DNA from: Ruegeria sp. ANG-R
Lineage (GTDB): Bacteria > Pseudomonadota > Alphaproteobacteria > Rhodobacterales > Rhodobacteraceae
Assembly: GCF_000813985.1 (NCBI RefSeq)
Contig: NZ_JWLJ01000003.1
Span: 186,001-250,000 of the forward strand
DNA length: 64,000 nucleotides
Reading direction: 5' to 3'
Positions 25,991 to 34,142 of the stretch are shown in pieces. The notes beneath the pieces were generated by a model. That model ran no database searches, was not told the DNA's origin, and was given only the letters and a program-made list of their open reading frames with translations. The position numbers were made by a program, and so were the translations under genes. Position 1 is the stretch's first letter, and the number at the start of each line of letters is the position of its first letter.

Positions 25991-27795
25991 CAGAATGCCT
26001 GCCCGATCCCGAGGTAAAATTGAAGCCCGTCGCCGGTGTCGCCCTGAACCGGCACCGCAAGGTCAAAACGCAAGGGGCCGAAGCCTCCCAGATCATACCG
26101 GATTCCAAGCCCCGCGCCAGAATGCTCTTGCGAACCGCTGCCGATGAACGAGGACGTGTCGACCACTCCGTAATCGTAGAACCCGACTAACGAGATGGCA
26201 TCGGTTACACGTCCGCGTACTTCGGCTGACAGGCCCAGGAACGATTTCCCCCCGGCGACGCCATCTCCGACGGGGATGCCGAGGCTTTCATACGGCTGAC
26301 CGCGCACCGTTCCCGCGCCGCCCGAGAAAAACAGAAAGTCCGGGGTAACGCCATCCGCAGGCGGTCCGATGACCGATCCCAGTTGCACGCGCCCTGCCAG
26401 CACCAGCCGACCGGCCGTGCCCAGATCATTATAGGCGCGCCCGTCAAAGAACATTCGAAAGCCGGTGTCCGAACCCGAGAATCCCACGAAGGGCATCAGC
26501 TGTGAATCCAGATAGTACCCCCGCGTGGCGCTGACTTTACTGTCACGCTCATCCCACTCGGACCGGAAAGGAATGATAAAGTACCGGAACTTGCGCCCGT
26601 TGCCATAGGCGTCATCCGCGTCCGACCATTGGAACCCTGCCGAGGCTTCGGCATAAAGACGGTCCGAGAATGTACGGCGGGCACCATAAGCAAGCGAGGC
26701 GACCGAAACATTGTAGTTCTCGGTATTGCGCCGCTCCAGCAGGGCGCTCCAGAATGTATTGTCATCGGGTCCCAGACGGTCGGGTTGGTCCAGGCGCAGG
26801 CCAATGCGCCCGTCGATATCCTCGGCGCCGCCGATGTTGCGGATCGCGGCCTCGAACCTCAGCCGCTCAGCCCGCCTGAACACGTTTCGATGGGTCCATG
26901 TGGCTGTAACGTCCACCCCATCGCGCGATGCGATTTCGGCACCGAAGGTCAGCCGGCGCGGTGGCAGGTCCTCAAACGTCGCGTCGAAATCCAGCGTGCC
27001 ATCCGGGTTCGGTTCGTCATGCTCCTTAAGCGCGACGGTGCTGAACGTGCCGGTGCGTCGCAGCCGTGTGCCGACCTTTTGCACCTGTTCCGGCGAATAC
27101 ACCTCGCCTGACGGGAAACCTGCGATTTTTTCGATTGAGCGGTGGCGGACATTGGTGTCGCCCTGAATGATCATCTTGCCGAATCTCAGCCTCGGGCCGG
27201 GGGCCAGATCAATCGTCGCGTCCAGCCGTGCCTGGGCATGGCGCGCGATCACCGTTTGATCTGCCACTTCCGCCTTGGCATGGCCGGTGTCGCGCCAGCC
27301 CTGCACCCCGGCCGAGGCTGCTTGTTGGATCGCCCCTGTGGTCGCAGTCTTGCCCGTGGCGAATTCTTCAGGCAGTTCGGTGCCCGGGGCCAGCGGTTGC
27401 ACGATCGCCGTGCCGAATTTGAACTTTCGTCCCGGTGTCACAAGGATCGTTGCCCGTCTGAACTGTGCCGGGACGTTCAGGGAGTTGATATTGGCGGCTT
27501 CCTGACCGTCCAGTTTGATACTGACGACGGGGCTGAAATAGCCTTCATCATACATGATCTGAACGATGGTTCGGTAGTCGGACAGAGCTGCTGACAGGAT
27601 TTCCAGCGACGTATCAAGGCCCCGCGATTCCGAGGTGAAGACGGAAGACGTTTCTTCCAGCCGGTCCACGAGGTCCTTCGAGGCGCCGGGTGCGGACAGG
27701 GTGGTTTCCAAAGCATTTGCGAGATTGGGAGCGAGGGCAATCAGTACGCCATAGAGCCAGCATCTCAGAACGCTGCGCGGTCTGCTCCCTGTCAT
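25990..27795 (-). CDS. tamA: Outer-membrane assembly factor TamA (BamA/Omp85 family)
   Basis: Omp85-family barrel partner of TamB. The 601-residue product has a signal peptide (about residues 10-29, ending NALE), POTRA-type domains (about 35-280), and a C-terminal 16-strand barrel (about 285-601) closing with LQFYLGIGQAF, a terminal Phe as in outer-membrane proteins. The VRGQPYESLG block (RGQ near residue 500) corresponds to the conserved VRGY/F loop of Omp85 proteins. Length matches TamA rather than BamA (about 780). Start ATG 27795. It overlaps tamB by four bases. Confidence 0.94.
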   Translation of the reverse strand: MTGSRPRSVLRCWLYGVLIALAPNLANALETTLSAPGASKDLVDRLEETSSVFTSESRGLDTSLEILSAALSDYRTIVQIMYDEGYFSPVVSIKLDGQEAANINSLNVPAQFRRATILVTPGRKFKFGTAIVQPLAPGTELPEEFATGKTATTGAIQQAASAGVQGWRDTGHAKAEVADQTVIARHAQARLDATIDLAPGPRLRFGKMIIQGDTNVRHRSIEKIAGFPSGEVYSPEQVQKVGTRLRRTGTFSTVALKEHDEPNPDGTLDFDATFEDLPPRRLTFGAEIASRDGVDVTATWTHRNVFRRAERLRFEAAIRNIGGAEDIDGRIGLRLDQPDRLGPDDNTFWSALLERRNTENYNVSVASLAYGARRTFSDRLYAEASAGFQWSDADDAYGNGRKFRYFIIPFRSEWDERDSKVSATRGYYLDSQLMPFVGFSGSDTGFRMFFDGRAYNDLGTAGRLVLAGRVQLGSVIGPPADGVTPDFLFFSGGAGTVRGQPYESLGIPVGDGVAGGKSFLGLSAEVRGRVTDAISLVGFYDYGVVDTSSFIGSGSQEHSGAGLGIRYDLGGFGPLRFDLAVPVQGDTGDGLQFYLGIGQAF

Positions 27796-27948
27796 TGTCT
27801 GGCTCCAACTGCCCCAAGTCGAAATCGCTATCGCCGCGATCCAATACGAATGCGGCGTGTTGAATTCATTTAGAGCATCTGACGGCGCTTAGGGGAAGAA
27901 CTAAACAAGGCTCAGTCGCTTTTATTGACCGCCACAAGTGCCAATCCG

Positions 27949-29172
27949 CTAGAGACCGGCATTTCGGAACCAGCGGACAATCGCCTCCCGATCTTCGGGC
28001 TCCATATACGTCACGTTCGCAGGCGGCATTGCGTGGGTGACGCCGGATTGCAGGTAAATCTGCTGCGCATTCTGCGCAATGTCGGCCTCGGTTTCCAGCA
28101 AGACGCCCTTGGGCGCCCAAAGGATACCTTCCCAAACAGGCTCGCGCGCGTGGCACATGGAACAGCGGCCCAGCACGACATCGTGCGCTTCTTCAAAGCC
28201 TTCCGCGGCTGCGAATTTCTGTTCATAGGGCGTGAGCTGCTGCGCTTCGGCCTCTTCCAGCGGGTCGTGCATCGAGGCGGTCGACAGCCACATGATAGCA
28301 AGGAACAGCAGGGCGGTTACGGCCCATGTCCAGGTTGGGTTGCCGGCGCGCGCGTGGCGGGTGTTGAAATAGTGCCGGATGGTGACACCCATGAGGAAGA
28401 CCAGTGCGGCGATGATCCAGTTATACTTGGTCGCGAAAGCCAGCGGGTAGTGGTTCGACAGCATCAGGAATACGACGGGCAAGGTCAGATAATTGTTGTG
28501 GGTCGAACGCAGCTTGGCGATCTTGCCGTACTTCGGGTCAGGTGTACGTCCGTTTTTGAGATCATCCACCACAATGCGTTGGTTTGGCATGATGATGAAG
28601 AACACGTTCGCGGTCATGATCGTGGCCGTGAACGCCCCCAGATGCAGCATCATCGCGCGGCCGGTGAAGATCTGGTTATAACCCCAGCCCATCGCCACCA
28701 GCAGGACGAACAGCAGAACCATCAGCAGTGTCGGGCGTTCGCCGAGCCCCGATTTGCACAGGAAGTCATAGGCCAACCAACCGACAGTCAGCGAGGCAGC
28801 CGAGATCAGGATGCCTTGCCACAGCGCCAGATCGGCCTTTTGGGCGTCGATCAGATACAGCTCTCCGCCGACCCAATAGACGATCATCAGCAGTGCAGCG
28901 CCGCTGAGCCATGTGGCATAGCTTTCCCATTTGAACCAGGTCAGGTGGTCGGGCATCCGTTCGGGCGCAACAAGATATTTCTGGATGTGGTAGAATCCGC
29001 CGCCGTGGACCTGCCATTCCTCGCCGTCCGCCGGGCCGGGGATGTCGCGGTTCAGGCCAAGGTCCAGCGCGATGAAATAGAAGGATGATCCGATCCAGGC
29101 GATCGCAGTGATGACATGCAGCCAGCGCACGCCAAAACCAATCCAATCCCAGAACACGGCGAAGTCGTACAT
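27949..29172 (-). CDS. puuD: Membrane urate hydroxylase PuuD with C-terminal cytochrome c domain
   Basis: Converts urate to 5-hydroxyisourate at the membrane, handing electrons to a fused cytochrome c rather than making H2O2. The 407-residue product has about eight hydrophobic segments over residues 1-300 (DUF989/PuuD core; conserved histidines in VRWLHVITAIAWIGSS). The C-terminal heme c domain carries CSMCH near residue 330 and a methionine ligand candidate in AMPPANVTYM. ATG 29172 is chosen, with CGGAGA upstream; the frame is open to 29244 without a better site. It is divergent from a LysR gene and next to the other urate genes. Confidence 0.94.
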   Translation of the reverse strand: MYDFAVFWDWIGFGVRWLHVITAIAWIGSSFYFIALDLGLNRDIPGPADGEEWQVHGGGFYHIQKYLVAPERMPDHLTWFKWESYATWLSGAALLMIVYWVGGELYLIDAQKADLALWQGILISAASLTVGWLAYDFLCKSGLGERPTLLMVLLFVLLVAMGWGYNQIFTGRAMMLHLGAFTATIMTANVFFIIMPNQRIVVDDLKNGRTPDPKYGKIAKLRSTHNNYLTLPVVFLMLSNHYPLAFATKYNWIIAALVFLMGVTIRHYFNTRHARAGNPTWTWAVTALLFLAIMWLSTASMHDPLEEAEAQQLTPYEQKFAAAEGFEEAHDVVLGRCSMCHAREPVWEGILWAPKGVLLETEADIAQNAQQIYLQSGVTHAMPPANVTYMEPEDREAIVRWFRNAGL

Positions 29173-29267
29173 GCTAATGTCTCCGATTGCGTTGCGCCAC
29201 ACTAGGCAAACGGGCTTTTCTTCGGTATTCCCGTATATTGTCAAACTGTATCAAAAAAAACGATAAG
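29173..29267. promoter_or_regulatory. Divergent puuD / LysR promoter region
   Basis: Ninety-five bases separate the start codons of puuD (minus) and the LysR gene (plus), so both promoters and the regulator's binding site should lie here. A TTGACA hexamer on the minus strand (complement of 29239-29244) is a candidate -35 box for puuD; no good -10 is evident. The A-run 29253-29260 precedes the LysR start. Confidence 0.45.
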
Positions 29268-30182
29268 ATGTCCTATCTCGACAACATTCGCACCTTTGTA
29301 CGGGTTTATGATCTGGGCAGTATGTCAGCCGCCGGGCGCGATATGCGAATCTCACCTGCGGTGACATCGGCGCGGATTTCGCAGCTTGAGGATCATTTGG
29401 GGGTGCGCCTGTTTCAACGGACCACGCGCAACCTGACCCCGACCGAGCAGGGGCGGGCGTTTTATCCCGGTGCAGTCGCAGTTCTGGATGCGGTGGATGA
29501 GGCCGAGGCGCAGGTCACGCATTTGACCGAAGCGCCCCGCGGATCGCTGTTTGTGGCCGCGCCGTTGGGGGTCGGGCGCCGGTTGCTGGCGCCTCACGTG
29601 CCCGATTTTCTGTCGGAATACCCTGAGATCGATGTACGGCTCAGGTTGACGGACCGCTCGGTCGATTTGACTACCGAAGGGCTGGATCTGGCCTTTTTCA
29701 TTGGCCAGCCCGAGGACAGCACTCTGCGCATCCGTAAGATCGCGGATTGCCAGCGCGTGCTCTGCGCGGCCCCGGATTACGTGAGTCGATGTGGGATGCC
29801 CGAATCTGGGACCGACCTGATTTCAGGCAAGCACGAGTGTCTGAACCTGCGCTTCCCCGGCGCGGCAGAGTTTCAGTGGATGCTGGAAACATCTGATGGC
29901 CCGAAACGGTTCGCTGTTTCGGGCCGTTATGAGTGTGACGATGGCGACGTGCTGACCGATTGGGCGTTGTCTGGGCAGGGGATTGCCATGAAACCTGTTT
30001 TCGAGGTGTCCGAACACCTGAAAGCAGGACTGCTGATCCCGGTGGCGACGCAAACGCCTCCGGTTCCGGTACAGATGGCCTGTTTGTACACCCATCGCCG
30101 CCATCAGGACCCCAAGGCGCGGCTGTTTATGGACTTCATGATTGACCGCATCGGCAAGGTGGTCCGCAGCGCCGAAATCTAG
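29268..30182 (+). CDS. LysR-family regulator, probably of purine catabolism
   Basis: A 304-residue LysR-type regulator with an N-terminal helix-turn-helix (GSMSAAGRDMRISPAVTSAR) and an effector domain of the CrgA/PP2-type subgroup (VRLRLTDRSVDLTTEGLDLA). The frame is open from 29187, but ATG 29268 (MSYLDNIRTFVRV) gives the family start. It is divergent from puuD and convergent with uraH (stops 3 bases apart), so control of urate-degrading genes is the natural inference. The inducer could be urate or a downstream ureide; nothing in the sequence decides this. Confidence 0.88.
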   Translation: MSYLDNIRTFVRVYDLGSMSAAGRDMRISPAVTSARISQLEDHLGVRLFQRTTRNLTPTEQGRAFYPGAVAVLDAVDEAEAQVTHLTEAPRGSLFVAAPLGVGRRLLAPHVPDFLSEYPEIDVRLRLTDRSVDLTTEGLDLAFFIGQPEDSTLRIRKIADCQRVLCAAPDYVSRCGMPESGTDLISGKHECLNLRFPGAAEFQWMLETSDGPKRFAVSGRYECDDGDVLTDWALSGQGIAMKPVFEVSEHLKAGLLIPVATQTPPVPVQMACLYTHRRHQDPKARLFMDFMIDRIGKVVRSAEI

Positions 30183-30184
30183 GC

Positions 30185-30541
30185 CTAGCTGCCCCGATAG
30201 GTCGAATACCCATAAGGGGATAGAAGCAGCGGCACATGGTAATGGGCATCCGGGTCGGACATGCCAAAGCGGATCGGAACCTGATCCAGAAACAGTGGGT
30301 CATCACCGTCCTGACCCGTTGCGCGCAGGTAATCTCCGGCAAAAAAGATCAATTCATATGTGCCGGTCTTGAAGTCGTCCTGCGGCAGGATCGGACTGTT
30401 GGTTCGGCCATCCGCGTTGGTTTCCATCTCGACCAGTTTGCGATGAGAGTTTCCAGACACCGCATAAAGTGCGATTTTCAGACCTTCGGCGGGGCAGCCG
30501 CGCGCCGTGTCCAGAACGTGGGTCGTCAGATAGCCAGCCAA
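30185..30541 (-). CDS. uraH: 5-hydroxyisourate hydrolase
   Basis: Transthyretin-like HIUase that hydrolyses 5-hydroxyisourate, the PuuD product, to OHCU. The 118-residue product has the signature N-terminal TTHVLDTARGCPA, the central TNADGR segment, HYHVPLLLSPYGYSTYRGS at the end with the diagnostic C-terminal Tyr-Arg-Gly-Ser, and the catalytic His and Arg set expected (His8, Arg46-region, His98-region). It is convergent with the LysR gene and divergent from puuE-uraD. The identity is secure. Confidence 0.96.
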   Translation of the reverse strand: MAGYLTTHVLDTARGCPAEGLKIALYAVSGNSHRKLVEMETNADGRTNSPILPQDDFKTGTYELIFFAGDYLRATGQDGDDPLFLDQVPIRFGMSDPDAHYHVPLLLSPYGYSTYRGS

Positions 30542-30638
30542 GGGTCTCTCCTATGTGTTTGCTTCGGTGTGCCACAGTCTGGGACAAACCGCAAAACGGT
30601 TGAAATGCCGAAAGAACCGGAAACAGTGTTCGGATTGA

Positions 30639-30651
30639 TTTGATAATCAAA
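30639..30651. promoter_or_regulatory. Candidate operator between uraH and puuE-uraD
   Basis: TTTGAT-a-ATCAAA is a perfect 6-bp dyad with a one-base centre, fitting a T-N11-A LysR box exactly. It lies in the 162-base divergent promoter gap, 53 bases before the puuE-uraD start. Binding by the nearby LysR regulator is inference. Confidence 0.4.
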
Positions 30652-30703
30652 GGAGTGTTTCTGGGGTAAACCTGTCAAAACACCTAACGGACTGGAAGAC
30701 CCT

Positions 30704-32122
30704 ATGCAGCCGCCTCGTTACCCCCGTGATATGATCGGATACGGAGCCAACCCGCCTGATGCCGCATGGCCCGGCGGGGCAAAACTGGCTGTGCAGATCG
30801 TGCTGAATTACGAAGAGGGCGGCGAAAACTGTATTCTGCACGGGGATGCCGCGTCCGAGGCGTTCTTGTCCGAGATCGTGGGCGCGGCGCAATGGCCTGG
30901 CCAGCGTCACTGGAGCATGGAATCGATCTACGAATACGGGGCGCGGGCGGGGTTCTGGCGCCTGCATCGGTTGATGAAAGATCTGCCGATCACCGTTTAT
31001 GGCGTGGCCACAGCGCTGGCGCGTTCACCGGATCAGGTGGCGGCGATGAAATCGGCCGGGTGGGAGATCGCCAGCCATGGCCTGAAATGGGTCGAGCACA
31101 AGGACATGCCCGTAGAACAAGAGCGAGCCCAGATCGACGAGGCGATCCGCCTTCATACCGAGGTCGTAGGAGAACGCCCGCGCGGTTGGTACACCGGGCG
31201 TTGTTCGGACAACACCGTGCGACTGGTCGCCGAGGAAGGTGGCTTTGCCTATGTCGCGGACACCTATGCAGACGATCTTCCGTACTGGATGCCGGCCGGT
31301 GGGCGGGATCAGTTGATCGTTCCTTATACGCTGGACTGCAACGATATGCGCTTTGCCACGCCGCAGGGGTTCAACGCCGGGGATCAATTCTATTCCTACC
31401 TGAAAGACAGCTTCGATGCGCTTTATGCAGAAGGTGAAGCTGGCGCGCCCAAAATGCTGTCGATCGGCCTGCACTGCCGCCTGATCGGGCGTCCGGGGCG
31501 GGTCATGGCGTTGAAACGGTTTCTGGATTACGCGCGCGGGTTCTCGGATGTATGGTTCGCAACGCGTTTGCAGATTGCGGAGCATTGGGCCGAAACGCAC
31601 CCATCGGTTGTGCGTCCAAAACCCTCGCGGATGGGGCGCGATGAATTTGTGTCTGCGTATGGAGGGATTTTCGAGCATTCCGCTTGGATCGCCGAGCGTG
31701 CCTATGATCTGGAATTGGGTGCGGCGCATGATACCGCGGGCGGCTTGCACAATGCTTTGACCCGCATGTTCCGATCCGCCTCAGCCGAAGAACGGTTGGG
31801 GGTTTTGACAGCTCACCCCGATCTGGCCGGTAAACTGGCACAGGCCAAGCGGCTGACACAGGAAAGCACATCCGAGCAAGCCTCGGCAGGGCTGGATGCG
31901 CTGACGGATGAGGAACGCGCCACCTTCACCGATCTGAACCAGCGCTACACTGACAAATTCGGCTTTCCGTTCATCATTGCAGTGCGGGACCACAACAAAG
32001 CTTCGATCCTTGGTGCATTCCAGCGGCGCATCGAACAGGATCGCGATACGGAATTTTCCGAAGCCTGCAAACAGGTCGAGCGGATCGCCGAGTTTCGTTT
32101 GCGCGATGTGCTGCCCTCATGA
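30704..32122 (+). CDS. puuE: Fused allantoinase (PuuE) and OHCU decarboxylase (UraD)
   Basis: A 472-residue bifunctional enzyme. Residues 1 to about 305 are PuuE, a polysaccharide-deacetylase-fold, cofactor-independent allantoinase (YPRDMIGYG start, ASHGLKWVEHK, GRCSDNTVRL, SIGLHCRLIGRPGR). Residues about 310-472 are UraD, 2-oxo-4-hydroxy-4-carboxy-5-ureidoimidazoline decarboxylase (FVSAYGGIFEHSAWIAERAY, LTAHPDLAGKLA, FPFIIAVRDHNKASIL). UraD makes S-allantoin and PuuE opens it to allantoate, so fusion joins two consecutive steps, although the domain order is the reverse of the reaction order. It overlaps allA in an ATGA. Start ATG 30704. Confidence 0.94.
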   Translation: MQPPRYPRDMIGYGANPPDAAWPGGAKLAVQIVLNYEEGGENCILHGDAASEAFLSEIVGAAQWPGQRHWSMESIYEYGARAGFWRLHRLMKDLPITVYGVATALARSPDQVAAMKSAGWEIASHGLKWVEHKDMPVEQERAQIDEAIRLHTEVVGERPRGWYTGRCSDNTVRLVAEEGGFAYVADTYADDLPYWMPAGGRDQLIVPYTLDCNDMRFATPQGFNAGDQFYSYLKDSFDALYAEGEAGAPKMLSIGLHCRLIGRPGRVMALKRFLDYARGFSDVWFATRLQIAEHWAETHPSVVRPKPSRMGRDEFVSAYGGIFEHSAWIAERAYDLELGAAHDTAGGLHNALTRMFRSASAEERLGVLTAHPDLAGKLAQAKRLTQESTSEQASAGLDALTDEERATFTDLNQRYTDKFGFPFIIAVRDHNKASILGAFQRRIEQDRDTEFSEACKQVERIAEFRLRDVLPS

Positions 32123-32604
32123 CCCGGATTGTCGCTGAACCGATCTCGACCGAAGCCTTCGCGCCCTTTGGTGATCTGATCGATATCTCGGGCGCGCCTG
32201 ACAAGATCATCAATCAGGGCCAGTGCGGGCGGTACCATGACCGAGCCAGGATGGATTTTGGTGATGCGGACGCCGGTATCAGCCTGTTCAATGCCAATCC
32301 ACGCGAATTGCCATACCTGCTGGAGATGGTCGAGCGTCATCCCGATGGCAGTCAGGCTTTCATCCCGATGACCCATCAGTCTTTCCTGGTGATCGTCGCC
32401 CCGGATGAAGAGGGACAACCGGGGCGGCCATGCGCATTCATCACTCATCCCGGACAGGCAGTGAACTATCACCGGGGCACATGGCACGGGGTTCTGACAC
32501 CTTTGTACGCCCCCGGCCTGTTCGCGGTTGTTGATCGGATCGGGGAAGGCCCGAATCTGGAAGAACACTGGTTCAGCACACCGTACGAGGTGGTCGATCG
32601 CTGA
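32119..32604 (+). CDS. allA: Ureidoglycolate lyase
   Basis: Splits ureidoglycolate to glyoxylate and urea at the end of allantoin breakdown. The 161-residue product has the AllA layout: ISTEAFAPFGDLID at the start, FNANPRELPYLLEMVERHP, GSQAFIPM, VNYHRGTWHGVLTPL, and FAVVDRIG near the end. Start ATG 32119 overlaps the puuE-uraD stop in ATGA, so translation is coupled. The permease gene follows after 67 bases. The identity is secure. Confidence 0.95.
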   Translation: MTRIVAEPISTEAFAPFGDLIDISGAPDKIINQGQCGRYHDRARMDFGDADAGISLFNANPRELPYLLEMVERHPDGSQAFIPMTHQSFLVIVAPDEEGQPGRPCAFITHPGQAVNYHRGTWHGVLTPLYAPGLFAVVDRIGEGPNLEEHWFSTPYEVVDR

Positions 32605-32671
32605 AACCAGAACCGAAGCCGCCAGAGAAGCGGCAAGACCCCCATTGGATCTTAGGGAGGACATTGAGATC

Positions 32672-34099
32672 ATGGCTGAAACTTCGATAGGGACGCCCGA
32701 ACAGCTTCGGGACCCGAATTACACACCCGCCCTGCACAAGGCGATACCGCTGGGCATTCAGCACGTTCTGGCGATGTTCGTTTCAAACGTGACCCCGGCC
32801 ATCATCGTGGCCGGTGCAGCCGGGTTTGGATTTGGCTCGAATTCCCCGGATTTTCCTGAACTGCTCTACCTGATCCAGATGTCGATGCTGTTTGCGGGTC
32901 TTGCGACCCTGCTGCAGACTGTGACGCTAGGCCCGGTGGGTGCTGCGTTACCGATTGTACAGGGAACGAGTTTTGCGTTCCTTCCCGTCATGATCCCTCT
33001 GGTCGCTGGCAAAGGTGTGGATGCTTTGGCGGCGCTGTTTGGCGGCGTCCTGATTGGTGGTTTGTTTCACGCCTTCCTTGGCCTGTTCATCGGAAAGATA
33101 AGGTTTGCGTTGCCACCGCTGGTGACGGGATTGGTGGTGACCATGATCGGTTTGGCGCTGGTCAAGGTCGGCATACAATATTCTGCGGGCGGCGTGCCTG
33201 CGATTGGCACCCCGGAATACGGATCGCTGCTCAATTGGTCCGCTGCGCTGGTTGTGGTTGTTGTGACTCTGGGGCTCAAGTTCTTTGCGCGCGGTATGCT
33301 TTCGGTCTCTGCGGTGTTGGTCGGGTTGGCCGTCGGCTATGTCTATGCCCTGATGGTTGGCATGGTGACGTTCGAAGCCATTGGCACAAGTTGGTCGCGC
33401 GCCTCGGCCTTTGCGCTGCCGGTGCCGTTCAAATATGGGTTCGAGTTCTCGCTGGCCGCCGTGATCGGGTTTGCTCTGATGTCCTTCGTTTCGGCCATCG
33501 AAACCGTCGGGGACGTGTCGGGGATCACCAAGGGCGGGGCAGGTCGCGAAGCCACCGACGAGGAGATCGCGGGCGCGACCTACGCCGATGGTTTCGGAAC
33601 TGCGCTTGCGGGCATGTTCGGCGGTTTTCCCAATACGTCGTTCAGCCAGAATGTCGGCTTGATCGCGATGACCGGCGTGATGAGCCGCCATGTGGTGACC
33701 TGCGGGGCCGTGTTCCTGATCCTGTGCGGGCTCGTGCCAAAGGTCGGAGCAATCATCCGCACCGTGCCTATCGAGGTGCTGGGCGGCGGTGTGATCGTCA
33801 TGTTCGGTATGGTGGTCGCGGCGGGTATCTCGATGCTGTCGGATGTGGGTTGGAACCGCCGCAATATGGTGATCTTTGCGATTTCGCTTTCGATTGGTCT
33901 TGGGCTGCAGTTGGAACCTGGAGCGGTTCAGCACCTGCCGGATACCTTGCGTATTCTGATGACCAGTGGCCTGCTGCCTGCTGCCCTGATTGCAATCGTG
34001 CTGAACCTGATTCTGCCTGAGGAACTGGCCGAAGAATCGACCGAAGAGGTTTCGGGTGGGATGGCCGGACACGGGGCGGGCAGTCTGCCTCACGATTGA
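32672..34099 (+). CDS. NCS2-family purine/xanthine/urate permease
   Basis: A 475-residue inner-membrane symporter with about 12-14 hydrophobic segments. The family signature is QNVGLIAMTGVMSRHVV (NAT/NCS2 motif), and IVQGTSFAFLPVM and SAIETVGDVS are conserved substrate-site regions. Its place after allA argues for uptake of urate or xanthine rather than uracil; the substrate is inferred from context. The frame opens at 32528 inside allA, but ATG 32672 is chosen, with AGGGAGG about 10 bases upstream. A bidirectional hairpin terminator follows. Confidence 0.92.
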   Translation: MAETSIGTPEQLRDPNYTPALHKAIPLGIQHVLAMFVSNVTPAIIVAGAAGFGFGSNSPDFPELLYLIQMSMLFAGLATLLQTVTLGPVGAALPIVQGTSFAFLPVMIPLVAGKGVDALAALFGGVLIGGLFHAFLGLFIGKIRFALPPLVTGLVVTMIGLALVKVGIQYSAGGVPAIGTPEYGSLLNWSAALVVVVVTLGLKFFARGMLSVSAVLVGLAVGYVYALMVGMVTFEAIGTSWSRASAFALPVPFKYGFEFSLAAVIGFALMSFVSAIETVGDVSGITKGGAGREATDEEIAGATYADGFGTALAGMFGGFPNTSFSQNVGLIAMTGVMSRHVVTCGAVFLILCGLVPKVGAIIRTVPIEVLGGGVIVMFGMVVAAGISMLSDVGWNRRNMVIFAISLSIGLGLQLEPGAVQHLPDTLRILMTSGLLPAALIAIVLNLILPEELAEESTEEVSGGMAGHGAGSLPHD

Positions 34100-34110
34100 G
34101 TTTCGTGAAC

Positions 34111-34142
34111 AAATCCGCAGCGCGTGGCGGCGCTGCGGATTA
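34111..34142. terminator. Bidirectional terminator between permease and GAPDH-like genes
   Basis: A 12-bp perfect stem (34112-34123 with 34130-34141) and 6-base loop lies in the 40-base gap between convergent genes and includes the GAPDH-like stop codon. ATT-rich ends on both strands (TTATT rightward, TTTGTT leftward) give modest U-tracts. Confidence 0.6.

Noticed and set aside
32948-34093. Minus-strand frame of 381 codons opposite the NCS2 permease
   Set aside because: Composition is dominated by His, Arg and Gln from reversed membrane codons; it is a shadow.
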